The translations under genes and the position numbers were made by a program. The notes below the pieces were generated by a model. The model did no database searches and was not told the origin of the DNA. It was given only the letters and a program-made list of their open reading frames with translations. From positions 1,240,001-1,304,000 of the forward strand of contig CAVONV010000023.1 in the NCBI GenBank assembly GCA_963697355.1: a stretch of DNA of 64,000 nt, written 5' to 3'. Each line of letters opens with the position of its first letter. Position 1 is the first letter of the stretch. The stretch is from CAVONV01 sp963697355. Lineage in GTDB: Bacteria > Acidobacteriota > Vicinamibacteria > Marinacidobacterales > DATDRI01. Positions 35,176 through 44,909 of the stretch are shown here, one piece after another.

Positions 35176-35205
35176 ATGAGCAGTCGAGCAGTCAAGCAGT
35201 CGAGC
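35176..35205. repeat. GAGCAGTC tandem octamer repeat, followed by a GCC-rich repeat
   Basis: Four degenerate copies of GAGCAGTC or CAGTCAAG lie in tandem, followed to about 35275 by GC-rich words (TACGCCAAGG, CTACGGCGGAC). The same octamer array recurs at 40075-40110, and a similar GC-rich word at about 50158-50186. An open frame runs through here but its repeat-derived part is unlikely to be coding. Confidence 0.6.
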
Positions 35206-35322
35206 CCGCCTACGCCAAGGCTTCCGCCTTTGCCGAGGCTACGGCGGACAAGACGGCGGGTCCGCCGAAGCTTTTGGATAATCACCAAAGCGAAGGCGGA
35301 CAGTCAGGCGAGGCATCATTAC

Positions 35323-36114
35323 TTGTGCGTGCTGGCAGTCCTTCTTCTGATCGCTGGTTTCTCCTCCGCTTCGAATCAGGCGATGGAGGTGTATCGTGCC
35401 CAGCATCGGCTGGCTCAAGAGCTCGTAACCATCGCTGAAACAGCGCTTGGTAATGAAGGCCAGGTGACACTCGATGCGAGAACCGCGACGTTGGTGCTGA
35501 GTGGTCGACCTGCGGCGGTTCGTCGCGCACTGGCTCTTCTCGCGGAGATGGACCGGCCATTGAGTCAGCTGGTGATCACACAAGAAATCAGAGAGCTTCG
35601 GGAGCTGGACTCGCTCGGTGCACAAGTGTCCTGGCAGGTCTCTTATGGTTCTTTCCGGATCGGGACCCTCCCTATGTCGGCAGACGGTCTTCACATAGCG
35701 CTAGGAGCACGGCGTGAAAGCCAGCGAATGACCTCGCGGAACGTGCTCAGACTCCTCGAGGGTGGTACGGGTCTTATACTCACTGGCAAAGCCGTTCCCT
35801 TTGTTTACGAGCTCTACTGGGGCAATGTCACACTCGTTCCCGCCGAAACCGGCTTCGAGGTGACGGCGACGATGCTCGGCGACGGTCGGGTTCACCTCGA
35901 GCTCAGACCGTTCTCCGGTCATCTGGAAGGGGACAATGCTCTCCGCTATGTCGAGGCTGCTACATCGATCGATGTCACACCGGGCGAAACGATTGTCTTC
36001 GCTGAGACCTCGCGTGAGAGCGATGAGGCGACAGCCGGCCTCCAGGGTGGGAGCACGAGCCGGGTGGCCGAGCAGCAAGTGCTCCTCGTCACTGTCGAAG
36101 TCGAGAATCCCTAA
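35323..36114 (+). CDS. Exported protein with STN/secretin-like domains
   Basis: About 263 residues. The open frame extends upstream to 35149 but crosses the GAGCAGTC repeat. A start at TTG 35323 or GTG 35329 is preferred because it opens a signal peptide (CVLAVLLLIAGFSSAS). After it comes a short secretin N1/STN-like unit, GQVTLDARTATLVLSG then AVRRALALLAEMDRPLSQLV, which is the usual beta-alpha-beta plus closing strand of secretins. A region resembling the start of a secretin core follows (RNVLRLLEGGTGLILTGKAV, DGRVHLELRPFSG, SIDVTPGETIVFAE). It is too short for a pore-forming secretin, so it may be a pilotin-like or degenerate relative. It is followed by a strong hairpin. Confidence 0.5.
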   Translation: MCVLAVLLLIAGFSSASNQAMEVYRAQHRLAQELVTIAETALGNEGQVTLDARTATLVLSGRPAAVRRALALLAEMDRPLSQLVITQEIRELRELDSLGAQVSWQVSYGSFRIGTLPMSADGLHIALGARRESQRMTSRNVLRLLEGGTGLILTGKAVPFVYELYWGNVTLVPAETGFEVTATMLGDGRVHLELRPFSGHLEGDNALRYVEAATSIDVTPGETIVFAETSRESDEATAGLQGGSTSRVAEQQVLLVTVEVENP

Positions 36115-36152
36115 CAGAGAAAAAAGGGAACCTGTCCCTTTTTTTCTCTGTT
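36113..36152. terminator. Long palindrome acting as probable bidirectional terminator
   Basis: The arm AACAGAGAAAAAAGGGA pairs with TCCCTTTTTTTCTCTGTT over about 17 base pairs, starting within the stop codon of the preceding gene. It combines a terminator-like stem and U-rich tail with the GGGAACCTGTCCC repeat core, so it belongs to the palindrome family at 1.2 and 33.3 kb. Confidence 0.7.
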
Positions 36153-36162
36153 CTTTGTTGTA

Positions 36163-36183
36163 GAGTATCGGTATTCAATACTC
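36163..36183. promoter_or_regulatory. Inverted repeat GAGTAT-N9-ATACTC before the beta-propeller gene
   Basis: A six-base inverted repeat (36163-36168 and 36178-36183) lies 20 bases before the start of the beta-propeller gene, where an operator would be expected. No cognate regulator is evident. Confidence 0.3.
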
Positions 36184-36202
36184 CGGATAGAAGGTGCTAG
36201 CT

Positions 36203-37468
36203 ATGCGAAAGCAATTTTTGATAGTCCTAATGTCGGTTTCGGTTCTCGCCTTACATGCCGTAGGGGAAAGTGAGGACCCCCCTCGAGGCTGGTATCAGTG
36301 GGGAGGGCCGGACCGGAACTTTCATTCGCAGTCGACGGGACTCGCCACGTCCTGGACGGATAGTGGCCCCAAGCGACTCTGGAGCCGTCCGCTCGGTGAA
36401 GGCTATTCGAGCATCGTCGTCGGCGACGACTCGCTCTACACGATGTACCGCGAGGAAGATGACGAGATCATCGTTTGTCTCAGTGAGAGCAGCGGAGAGA
36501 CCCGCTGGGAACATCGGTATTCCGCGCCGCTTCTCGAGGACATGAACTACGGCACATGGCTGAATCAAGGTGGGGCGGGCCCTTACGCCACACCCCTCTT
36601 GCTCGGTGGGAACCTCTATGCTGTCGGATCCACGGGCAAGTTCCACGTCCTCGATCGAGCCACAGGAAAAGTCGAGTGGTCCCACAACCTGGATGAAAAG
36701 TTCGACATGTCGGGCTACCGCGGTTTTGCGCCGAGCCCCATCGCCTATGGCGATAACGTCATCTTGCCCGTGGGCGGCCAGGGTCAAGCCGTTGTGGCCT
36801 TTCATCGAGACAGTGGGGAGGTGGTGTGGAAGAATCAGGACTTTCGGCTCGCACCGGCCTCGCCCCTCATTATTGATGTCGACGGCCAGGAGCAGCTCGT
36901 CGTTTTTGCACCTTCGGAGGTCGTGGGACTCGACCCCAATGACGGCGCATTGCTTTGGAGTCACCCCCACAAAACCCAGTACGGCTTGAATATCAGTACT
37001 CCCGTTTGGGGTGAAGGCAACTTGTTGTTCCTCTCGTCGGCCTATGACGGTGGAAGCCGCGTTGTGCGTCTTTCGCGCAACGGTGGCAAGACGACGGTTG
37101 AGGAACTCTGGTTCGACAACCGGTTGCGCCTTCATTTCGGCAACGCCATCCGCATCGGAAACTTGGTCTTGGGTACGAGTGGGGACTTCGGGCCGGCATT
37201 CTTTGCGGCGGTCGATGTCGTTACCGGAGAAGAGCTCTGGCGGGAACGGACGTTCGGCCGATCTCAGATGGTCGTCGCCGACGGCATGCTCGTGATTGTT
37301 GACGAAGGCGGGGACCTCGCCCTGGCGACGGCCACTTCCGAGAAACTGAATGTCCTCGCGAGGGCAGAGGTCTTGACGGAGAACGCCTGGACGCCGCCGA
37401 CCCTCGTCGGCACCACTCTCTATGTGCGGGATCGCAAAAACATCTTGGCGTTGGACCTTGGCGAGTAG
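36203..37468 (+). CDS. Exported PQQ-type beta-propeller protein (BamB-like fold)
   Basis: A 421-residue protein with a signal peptide (FLIVLMSVSVLALHAVG) and the start WYQWGGPDRNFHSQSTGLA. The last is the W-GP-R signature seen at the N-terminus of exported outer-membrane-assembly-like PQQ propellers. At least six blades are visible with the repeat form YAVGSTGKFHVLDRATGKVEWSH, AFHRDSGEVVWKN and DVVTGEELWRERTF. No catalytic or PQQ-binding residues of dehydrogenases were seen, so a binding or scaffold role is more likely. ATG 36203 is preferred over GTG 36194 because AAGGTG precedes it. The same-strand neighbour is separated by a terminator, so it is probably transcribed alone. Confidence 0.75.
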   Translation: MRKQFLIVLMSVSVLALHAVGESEDPPRGWYQWGGPDRNFHSQSTGLATSWTDSGPKRLWSRPLGEGYSSIVVGDDSLYTMYREEDDEIIVCLSESSGETRWEHRYSAPLLEDMNYGTWLNQGGAGPYATPLLLGGNLYAVGSTGKFHVLDRATGKVEWSHNLDEKFDMSGYRGFAPSPIAYGDNVILPVGGQGQAVVAFHRDSGEVVWKNQDFRLAPASPLIIDVDGQEQLVVFAPSEVVGLDPNDGALLWSHPHKTQYGLNISTPVWGEGNLLFLSSAYDGGSRVVRLSRNGGKTTVEELWFDNRLRLHFGNAIRIGNLVLGTSGDFGPAFFAAVDVVTGEELWRERTFGRSQMVVADGMLVIVDEGGDLALATATSEKLNVLARAEVLTENAWTPPTLVGTTLYVRDRKNILALDLGE

Positions 37469-37509
37469 AAAAGAAGGGACCTGACATGAAGATTCGACCT
37501 CTTCATGGT

Positions 37510-37535
37510 TTCGGGTGAATCTCTGATTCACCGAA
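37510..37535. terminator. Hairpin between convergent propeller and permease genes
   Basis: GTGAATC and GATTCAC form a perfect stem with a TCT loop, extended by TTCG/CGAA around one bulged G. T-rich sequence follows on the plus strand (TTTTCTTTATT), which supports termination of the propeller gene. Confidence 0.6.
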
Positions 37536-37563
37536 GACTGTTTTCTTTATTCTCCCCTCTGTT

Positions 37564-39984
37564 TCATTCGTAGCGAAGGACCACGATGGGGTCCACCGCT
37601 AGAGCTCGCCGGGCCGGCATGAGAGCCGCGAGCAACGCCGTTGCTATCAATACGCCGGTCACCACGGCAAACGTCGCCGGATCAAAGGGCTCGACGCCAT
37701 AGAGGATGCTCGATAGGAGTCGAGCGAATCCCAATGAAAGAACGAGGCCGATACTCAATCCGATGATCAGGTGTCGGAGACTTTGGCGCAGCAACAGTCC
37801 GAGGACCGAGCGGTCCATTGCCCCCAAGGCCCTTCGCACGCCTATCTCCCTCGATCGAAGCGAAACGGAATAGGCGAGCAAGGCATACTGGCCCACGCCT
37901 CCCAGTAGGAGGCCTCCGACGGCGAAGAGCACGAACAAGCTCGCGAGAAAGTGGGTTTGGAATCGCCCCATATTGATCCAATCCTCGAGCGTGCGGACCC
38001 AATAAAGTGGCAAGTCGGGGTCTATAGTCAGCACGGTCCTCCGAACCGGCTCGGCGAGCGCCATCGGGTCGCCTCCACGAGCACGTACGGCAAGAAACAT
38101 GAACTGCTGCGGGTCTTGTGCAAGGGGTAGGTACACCGCGGGGCGCATCCCTTCATCAATCTCGTCTTGCACGATATTCGGGACGACGCCGACAATCGTT
38201 ACCCAAGGACTGCCACTGTCGCGGTCGAACTTGAGCCGTTTGCCTAAGGCACTTTCCTCGGGCCAATACCGTTCGACGAACAGTGTATTGACGAGTGCCA
38301 CAGGCGGGTTGTCGTCTCGGTCGGTTGCCCGGAAGGGTCGCCCTTCGAGAATCTGGATGTCAAACATGTCGAAATAGGACGGGGCTACGGTCGCCACTTG
38401 ACCGAACTGCCGATTCTCTCCCGGTTCCAAACCCTCGGGCAAAATCTCTCGGTAGCCGGTTTGCGTTCCCGGCAAACTCGTTGAGATCGTGACGGCTTTG
38501 GCCTCGGGGAGGGCAGACAGGTGCTCTTGGAGCGTATCGTAGAATCGAAGTCGATCGGAAGGCTCGGGATAGTCGGTGGGGAAGAGGCCAATGCGGCTCG
38601 TAAAGATGCCATCGGTACTGACGCCGAGATCCGCATCTCTTAAAGAGATGACGCTGCGGGCCATCAGGCCCCCTCCGATCAACACCACACACGAGAGCGT
38701 GATCTGTGCAGTGACCAAGAACCGTGTCATCCGTGCGTGCGGATTGCCTGCCACGTTCGTACTTCCTTGGCGAAGAGCCGTATTGACATCGGCGCGCGCC
38801 GCTTTGAGCGCAGGACCGACACCTGCGGCGACCGCAGCGACCACGGCGGCTATAAAAGCGAAGCCCCAGCTTCGCCAATCGGCTTCGAAGGTGACCCAAT
38901 AGGGCGGAGCAAATGTCTCCACGGAGCGCATGATCTCCATCGTGTAAGCCCCGCCCCATTGAGCCAGGGCCACGGCCAGAATGCCACCAAGGAAACTGAT
39001 GACCAGGCACTCGGCCAAGACGTAGAGAACGAGCCGCGAGCGGGATGCTCCGAGAGCGGTACGAATGGAAAGCTCGCCGAGTCTGGCCGCGTTCCGTGCC
39101 ACGAGTAGATTGGCGACGTTGGCGCATGCGATGAGCAGGACGAGAAACGTGGACGCGAACATGGTAAACATCGTCGTCCGCGTGTCATCATCAACGAACT
39201 CTTCTCTATAGGGCTTGAGGACAACTTCGATCCCTCTGTTGGTGTCGGGGTAGAGATCGCCGAGTCGATCCGCAATGGCTTGATACTCCGCGCGCGCCTG
39301 GTCGAGGGGAACCTCGGATTTGGGTCGGCCAAGAACTTCCATGCCGAACCCCTCACCGCGCGCGACATTCTTCGTGTCGAGATTGATGGGAACCCACACA
39401 TCCTCGTTGAACGGAAAGCGAAATCCCGGGGGCATGACGCCGATAACCACGGCTTCGCGGCCGTTGACACGCACGGTCTGGCCGATGACGTCGGGTTTGC
39501 CCTGATAGCGGTGAACCCACAGGTCGTGTCCGAAAAGGACGACCGCGTCGGCGCCGGGCTCATCCTCGCCAGGGAGGAACGTCCGTCCCAAAGCGGGACC
39601 GACACGAAGGACATCGAAGAGGTTGGCCGTGACGAAGGCGCCGTCGAATCGCTCCGGGTAGTCATCCCCCCCGATATTCACTGTTCCGTTGTAGAAGGCC
39701 GCCGGAGACTCGAGACTCCTCTGTTCGCGTCGGAAGTCAAGGAAGTCATGTGGTGTCAACGATATGGAAGAACTGCCCTCCTCGGGACGGCTAAGCTCAA
39801 AGTGGAGAAGCTCTTCAGACTCGGGATAGGGCAGTGGCCTAAGAATGTAAGCGTTCAAGGCCCCGAACATGTACATGGTGAGGCCCAGTCCTAACGCGAG
39901 AATGAGTGTGGCGGTCAGCGTGAAGCCGGGTGTCTTTACGAGTGCCCGAAGGGCGTGTCGAACCTCACCGAGCCATGAAAACAT
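37564..39984 (-). CDS. ADOP-type ABC permease with two FtsX/MacB_PCD modules
   Basis: An 806-residue inner-membrane protein. The N-terminal MacB periplasmic core domain sits behind TM1 (TLTATLILALGLGLTMYMFG). Then comes an FtsX triplet (MFASTFLVLLIACANVANLL), a second periplasmic domain starting at TMFLVTAQ-like residues (ARMTRFLVTAQITLSCVVL), and the closing FtsX triplet (YSVSLRSREIGVRRALGAMD). The end LAVDPIVVLRYE is the usual finish of this family. Such duplicated permeases are abundant in acidobacteria, often without an adjacent ATPase. AGGAGC precedes the ATG. It lacks the short N-terminal extension seen in the 41841-44475 homologue and has no PadR gene directly upstream. Substrate unknown; the orphan ATPase at 2.0-2.9 kb could serve it (speculative). 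Confidence 0.9.
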   Translation of the reverse strand: MFSWLGEVRHALRALVKTPGFTLTATLILALGLGLTMYMFGALNAYILRPLPYPESEELLHFELSRPEEGSSSISLTPHDFLDFRREQRSLESPAAFYNGTVNIGGDDYPERFDGAFVTANLFDVLRVGPALGRTFLPGEDEPGADAVVLFGHDLWVHRYQGKPDVIGQTVRVNGREAVVIGVMPPGFRFPFNEDVWVPINLDTKNVARGEGFGMEVLGRPKSEVPLDQARAEYQAIADRLGDLYPDTNRGIEVVLKPYREEFVDDDTRTTMFTMFASTFLVLLIACANVANLLVARNAARLGELSIRTALGASRSRLVLYVLAECLVISFLGGILAVALAQWGGAYTMEIMRSVETFAPPYWVTFEADWRSWGFAFIAAVVAAVAAGVGPALKAARADVNTALRQGSTNVAGNPHARMTRFLVTAQITLSCVVLIGGGLMARSVISLRDADLGVSTDGIFTSRIGLFPTDYPEPSDRLRFYDTLQEHLSALPEAKAVTISTSLPGTQTGYREILPEGLEPGENRQFGQVATVAPSYFDMFDIQILEGRPFRATDRDDNPPVALVNTLFVERYWPEESALGKRLKFDRDSGSPWVTIVGVVPNIVQDEIDEGMRPAVYLPLAQDPQQFMFLAVRARGGDPMALAEPVRRTVLTIDPDLPLYWVRTLEDWINMGRFQTHFLASLFVLFAVGGLLLGGVGQYALLAYSVSLRSREIGVRRALGAMDRSVLGLLLRQSLRHLIIGLSIGLVLSLGFARLLSSILYGVEPFDPATFAVVTGVLIATALLAALMPARRALAVDPIVVLRYE

Positions 39985-40074
39985 GATTGCTCCTCATATA
40001 TACATGAAGCGATGTTAATCTTCTAGGAATCACCGTGTTAATAGACGTCTCTGCATCTATTGGCGTACGTTCTC

Positions 40075-40110
40075 GATGAGCAGTCGAGCAGCCAAGCAGT
40101 CGAGCAGTCC
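40075..40110. repeat. GAGCAGTC tandem octamer repeat, second site
   Basis: Degenerate tandem copies of GAGCAGTC/CAGCCAAG, closely matching 35176-35205. It lies in the 272-base gap between the first ADOP permease and the decayed TPR gene, where nothing else was recognised. Confidence 0.6.
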
Positions 40111-40256
40111 GCTTCAAGATGTCCTCGGATCGGACGGAGCAGGCTGCACATAAAGTAACACCGGCAGACGGCATGCCTGTCCACTTGAATGCTATTACGG
40201 ATGGGGCGCGATGAAGGTTCCGGCGAATTGCCGGCTCCTGGCGTGTGGGCTTCCGA

Positions 40257-41839
40257 TTAGTGCTTGATGGTTTCTTGGATCTTCACAATCAAATCGTTGG
40301 CTTTGTCCTTGAAATAGTCGTGTTGACTCGCGCTGATGGCGCAATTCCACGCCCGTTCGCCCATTCCGGCGTTGAAGTAGCCGGCTGCAGCGTTGTAGAA
40401 AGCCGTCGCCTCATTGAGTGCCGCTTTCTCCCGCTGGGTTTCCCTTAGAAAAACGAGGCGCTGTTTTCTTTCAACGCTCAGTGAAGAAGCCTGGATAGCG
40501 AAGATGAGCGCTTCGAGACCCCTGACTTCGTTCGAATGGCACTGGCCGGCTCGCTCAAAGTTGCCCCCGGAGCTTTCCCAGTGTTCTTGACGGGAGTAGA
40601 CCATTCCGAGGTGGAAGGGCGCCTCGCAGTTGGATTTGTGGATATCGAAACGTTTGGCTTTTTCGAGCTCGTGGACCGCATGGTCGAGTCGGTCTTGTTC
40701 AAAAGCCATGATTCCGGAAAGGGTGAACGCTTCGGTATCCATAGGGAGGTATCTTTTCGCCGTCTCGACGTAGCTCACCGCCTTTTCCAGATGATCGAGC
40801 TCGTGCTCGTTCCAGGCCAGCCAGTAGTGAGCCTCTCCCAGAGACCATTTCCCTAGGGCGATCATGCCATGGAGAACTTGGATGGCGTCATCGTGGCGAC
40901 CCAGGAAACTCAGACAAATGGCTTTTCCAAGGAGGGCATCGCGGTCCGAGCGGCACCAATTACAGTGCCTTCTCGTAATACTCGAGGCTTTTCTCCGGTT
41001 TCGCCTATCTCGAGAATTGTATCCGCGAGCAGCGTCACAATCGCCAGAGAATCCGGGAAATGGCCGTGAGCGTCGCTAAGTGGGCTTCCCCTCCGTACAG
41101 GTCGCTGTCTTTGAGGGCTGTTTGCCCAAGAAGAAGTGAGCCTCGTGAAAACTCGGTTCCCGCTGAAGGGACCTCTTCTAGGAGGTCCGGTCGTTCGCCA
41201 GTGGAGATGGCGTATTTGTAGAGGATGGGAGGAGACTGCAGCATGAGTTTCAGTTTGGCTCGCGATTTGCGGTCCGATTTCGTCGCCCTTGATGGTGTTG
41301 AGAGCGCTCATCAGAGACATATAGATGTAAGCTCCAAACCAATCGGCAGTCGGCTTGTTGTTTCAGGGAAGACCCAGGACTGTCGGATCCCGCAATCTCC
41401 CTCAATCGCCGTAGTCCGGTGAAGTGCACCTCGAGACGCTCATCCGAAAAACCGCTCGAGCTCGAGGAGGTGGATTCGACAATCTCCAGGCCAGCAACAA
41501 GTCAGCGGAGGGCGGATCGGGTATCCATCTTTCGAGCCACGTCTTGTAGCGACTCGTTCTGAATATCCAGTTCTTTTTCTCTCAAAGCGAGAAGCAGAGA
41601 CGTTTGGAAGAGCTTCTCGTCGGGCCGTTCCGTCGATCGAGGGGATGAGAAAGAAGTCCTTGGTAGCTTTCAAATGCGTCCGTCAGGCAAACAAAGCATC
41701 CCTTGTCGAAAGAGCTATTGGCATCCTCCATTTTGAGTTGGTAATCGGTTTCGAGTGCCGATGGACCGGCGGGCTTCTTGATGGCGCAAGCGGACAGTAG
41801 TACGAGAAGAAGAGGGACAGAGAAACGTCGACTGAACAT
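40257..41839 (-). pseudogene. Decayed TPR-repeat lipoprotein gene
   Basis: Reading across frames recovers one protein. It starts at ATG 41839 with a lipoprotein signal (SVPLLLVLLSACAIKKPAG). It continues with CFVCLTDAFESYQ, ALREKELDIQNESLQDVARK, GFSDERLEVHFTGLRRLRE, SPPILYKYAISTGERPDLLE, KPEKSLEYYEKAL and RDALLGKAICLSFLGRHDDA. It ends in an intact TPR stretch (MIALGKWSLGEAHYWLAW, AFTLSGIMAFEQDRLDHAVH). At least five frame changes (near 41625, 41260, 41065, 41000 and 40972) and an in-frame TGA (41502-41504) interrupt it. The start lies one base after the stop of the ADOP permease (TGA C ATG), so it was once co-transcribed with it. The intact 203-codon tail may still be read, but it has no ribosome site. 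Confidence 0.7.
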
Positions 41840-41840
41840 G

Positions 41841-44475
41841 TCACTCGTATCGTAGCGCTCTCGAAGGGTCGAGTCGCACGGCCCGTAGAGCCGGTAGGGT
41901 GCAGGCGGCGAAGCCCACGAGAAGGAACACTCCACCAGTGATGAAGAAGACCTCCGCATCCGTCGTGCCCACGCCGACGAGGATGCTGGATAAAAATCTT
42001 GTTAGTCCCAAAGCAGCGATGGTTCCTACGGTCCATCCGACCATGGTCAAGAGCATGCCGCGTTTTATGATCATGGCAAAGATGTTCGCGCGACTGGCAC
42101 CCAGTGCTCTTCGGATGCCGATCTCGTGCGTGCGTTTAGCCACTCGGAACGCTAAGAGACCATGCAGGCCCAGGCACGCCACGACAAGTGCCGACAGACT
42201 GAAGAAGCTCATGAGCAGACTGTTCATGCGGTTCTTGGAGATGGAAAAGCTCAAGTAGTCACCCAATGTCTCGACGCGATAGATGGGCTGGTCGGGATCG
42301 GTAGCCTTCAGTCGTTCACGGACTGGAGTGCCCACCATTTCTGGTGATGTGGCTGTCTTCAAAACCCAATTGATTCGGTTGGTCGGGTACTGGTGGTACA
42401 GAACGTAGACCGTCGGGCGGGCCTCCCCAAGAGGACCGTTCCTTCGCACGCCTTCAACGACACCAACGACGGTGCGCCATTCATCGAAGAATCGTATTCG
42501 ATGACCCACGGCATCGCCGTCAGGAAATAGGAGGGAGTCCAGCGAACGATCGATGACCATCACTTTCTCGGAATGGCTCGAATCTCTGGAGTCGAAACTC
42601 CTACCCTGTAGAACGTCGACGTGGAGCACCCTGAAGAAATCAGGACTGACCGAAAACCACTCTGCGCCTGGTGCCTTGGGTTCCTCGTCGGCAGGCAGGC
42701 CCTCAACGATAATTCGCGTGCCGAAACCCCAGTTGGAGAAGGGAAGATTACTCGTTGTCACGACTTCGAGGACTCCTGGAATCGCTTTTAGGCGTTCCGT
42801 CGTCTCGCCCAAGTAGCGTGTTTTGGACTCTTCATCCGGGTAACGCTCATGCGAAAGAACGGTTTGTGCCGTCATCCGGTTCAGTGTTTCGAAACCGAGA
42901 TCTGCACGAACCAGCTGGACGTAGCTCTTGAGTAGCAAAGCCGCTCCCAACAATAACAAGAGGGACATCGACATTTGCGAGACCACCAGTGTGTCACGCC
43001 ACCAAGTTCCCGTCGCGGACGTTGCCGAGGCGATTTGCCCGCTCTTGACAGCCTGATAGTCCGGTTTCGAAAGACGATATGCCGGCATCAAGCCCGCGAT
43101 CAATAGAGTGAGCAGCGTCACAGCCAGAGCAAACGCTGTGGCCATGATGTCGATTCGCACTTCGTCCAGTTGAGGGACGCCTCCCATGTATAAGTAGATA
43201 AACGAATCCGCTGGGAATAAGCGGGAAAGCGCGGTAAGGCCTAGATACGCCAAGAACAATCCAAGCGCACACCCCGGCAGACACAACAATAGGATTTCGG
43301 TCAACAACTGGCGGCCCAATCGAGCCCGCCCCGCCCCCAGCGCCGATCGAAGCGCGAGCTCTCGTTGACGTTCGATACCACGACTGAAGGTGAGCCCTGC
43401 CAAATTGACGGAGATGATTCCGAGGACGAGAATGACGGCACCCATGAGAATGAGCAGGGGGACCCTGGCTTTTCCCCTGTGTTGCTCGAACTCCGGTACC
43501 AGTTCCAAGCCCGTTACATCATCGATCTCGTTTTCCTCCGCAATTCTTTGCCAGATGACGTCCAGCTCCGTTTGGGCTTCTTCCAGCGTTACATGGGGAG
43601 AGACCCGCGCCACCACATTGAGTCGATAGGCCTCTCTATTTCCTGCCCACTTTTCTGCCTTCACATCCCATGTAAGCCAGACGTCCTTCCCCCCCGGAAA
43701 GTCGAAACCTGCCGGCGTCACGCCAACAACGGTGTGGTCTTCGTCATCAAGCTCGATCGATCGACCCACGATACCGTCATCGGCGCCGAAGACCGCCAAC
43801 CAGGTTTCGTAGCTGATGACGACGTTTTTTACTCCTTTTTCATGCAGGTTCGGTCGACCGGCAAGCGGCTGCATGCCTACGGTGTCGAAAAAGCCCGGCA
43901 TGACACGAGACGCTCTTGCTCGCAAGGGAACGAGGCCTCCGGTCAAGTTGACTTCCGTGTAGCCCAGATAGCCCACCAGATCCACGAAGCTGGTTTGCTG
44001 ACTTCGGAGCTCTTCGAGATCGGGGAGAGACATCCCCATCCCAGGGTACTTTCCCAATGAGACAACATGTACGAGTCTTCCCGGATCCGGATAGGGCAGA
44101 GGATTCTAGGAGCACCGCCTTGACCACGCTGAACATGGTGGTCAAGGCGCCGATGCCCAACGCCAGTATCAGGACTGCGACCGTCGTGAAGATTGGTGAT
44201 CGCAGCAAGGATCGCGATCCATGACAAACATCTTGAACGAACGACTCGAGAAGGGGAAAACCTCGCTCATCCCGACAGACTTCCTTGATCTGTTCGGCGC
44301 CACCCAACTTGACACGAGCCCTCCGTCGCGCCTCCTCAATCCTCATGCCGCGCCGGACATTGGCATCGGTTTCCATGTCTAGGCAGAAGCGGAGCTCCTC
44401 CTCCAGTTCGTTATCAATGGCGCGCCGGTCGATCAGGGATGAGACGCGATAGCGCAGGTTGTTCCACCAGAACAT
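41841..44475 (-). pseudogene. ADOP-type ABC permease with one frameshift
   Basis: The 2635-base gene is one base longer than a multiple of three. The first frame, from ATG 44475, gives the ADOP N-terminal extension (RAIDNELEEELRFCLDMETD, MRIEEARRRARVKLGGAEQI) and TM1 (TTVAVLILALGIGALTTMFS). At about 44106 the frame changes and the expected NPLPYPDPGRLVHVVSLGK appears in the second frame. That frame continues through both periplasmic and FtsX regions (MGAVILVLGIISVNLAGLTF, RTHEIGIRRALGASRANIFA) to RLDPSRALRYE. Apart from the indel, everything is conserved. It follows the PadR gene by nine bases, the standard acidobacterial PadR-ADOP operon. The 738-residue second part could not form a full permease alone. 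Confidence 0.8.
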
Positions 44476-44484
44476 GGTTTGCGA

Positions 44485-44820
44485 CTAGGTCTCCGCGAGA
44501 ACCCGTGCGACAAAGGCTGCCATTTGTTCCCAGGAGGATGTTTCGACCTCGAGCTGATGTTGCCCCGATTTGGTGAGAGCGTAGAATTTGGCTCTCCGGT
44601 TGTTCTTTGAAGTACCCCAACTGACTTCAACCCATCCGCGCCGCTCCAAGCGCACCAGCGCTGGATAGAGCGTTCCGTAATTGAGTTCTATCAGGTTTCC
44701 TGAGACTTGCTCGATCCGTCGCCCGATGCCCCAACCGTGCATGGGACCCAGCGAGTGCAGGGTTTTGAGCACCAAGAGATCGAGAGTGCCTTGCAGCAGC
44801 TCCATCTTTCGCGGCTCCAT
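44485..44820 (-). CDS. PadR-family transcriptional regulator
   Basis: A 111-residue winged-helix repressor: MELLQGTLDLLVLKTL (PadR opening), GPMHGWGIGRRIEQVSG, LNYGTLYPALVRLERRGWVE (recognition helix and wing) and RRAKFYALTKSGQHQLE. The C-terminal helix (SSWEQMAAFVARVLAE) would dimerise. ATG 44820 is preferred over 44826, because AGGA lies six bases ahead of the former. It is the first gene of an operon with the ADOP permease and the former TPR lipoprotein, and presumably represses its own promoter through the palindrome at 44866-44876. Members of this branch respond to stress or membrane-active compounds. Confidence 0.9.
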   Translation of the reverse strand: MEPRKMELLQGTLDLLVLKTLHSLGPMHGWGIGRRIEQVSGNLIELNYGTLYPALVRLERRGWVEVSWGTSKNNRRAKFYALTKSGQHQLEVETSSWEQMAAFVARVLAET

Positions 44821-44846
44821 GGTCATTCCTATGGTTTGGCCATAAG

Positions 44847-44876
44847 AGTATACGGGACATTCATATTGACTGTCAA
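44847..44876 (-). promoter_or_regulatory. Sigma-70-type promoter with embedded palindrome for the PadR operon
   Basis: On the minus strand TTGACA (44876-44871) and TATACT (44852-44847) are separated by 18 bases, which is close to consensus. The palindrome TTGAC-T-GTCAA (44866-44876) covers the -35, a good place for a PadR dimer to block transcription. The ATG lies 26 bases after the -10. Confidence 0.7.
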
Positions 44877-44909
44877 TGGGAGAAAAGGTATGGAATGAAG
44901 CCTAAGGTA

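Noticed and set aside
35149..35322. N-terminal extension of the secretin-like protein
   Set aside because: This part is encoded by tandem repeats and overlaps the preceding gene; the signal peptide starts downstream.
36251..37531. A 426-codon minus-strand frame
   Set aside because: It is antisense to the beta-propeller gene and has no ribosome site or recognisable domain.
41502..41504. In-frame TGA in the TPR lipoprotein considered as selenocysteine
   Set aside because: The same gene has several frame changes, and no selenocysteine insertion hairpin is visible, so decay explains it better.
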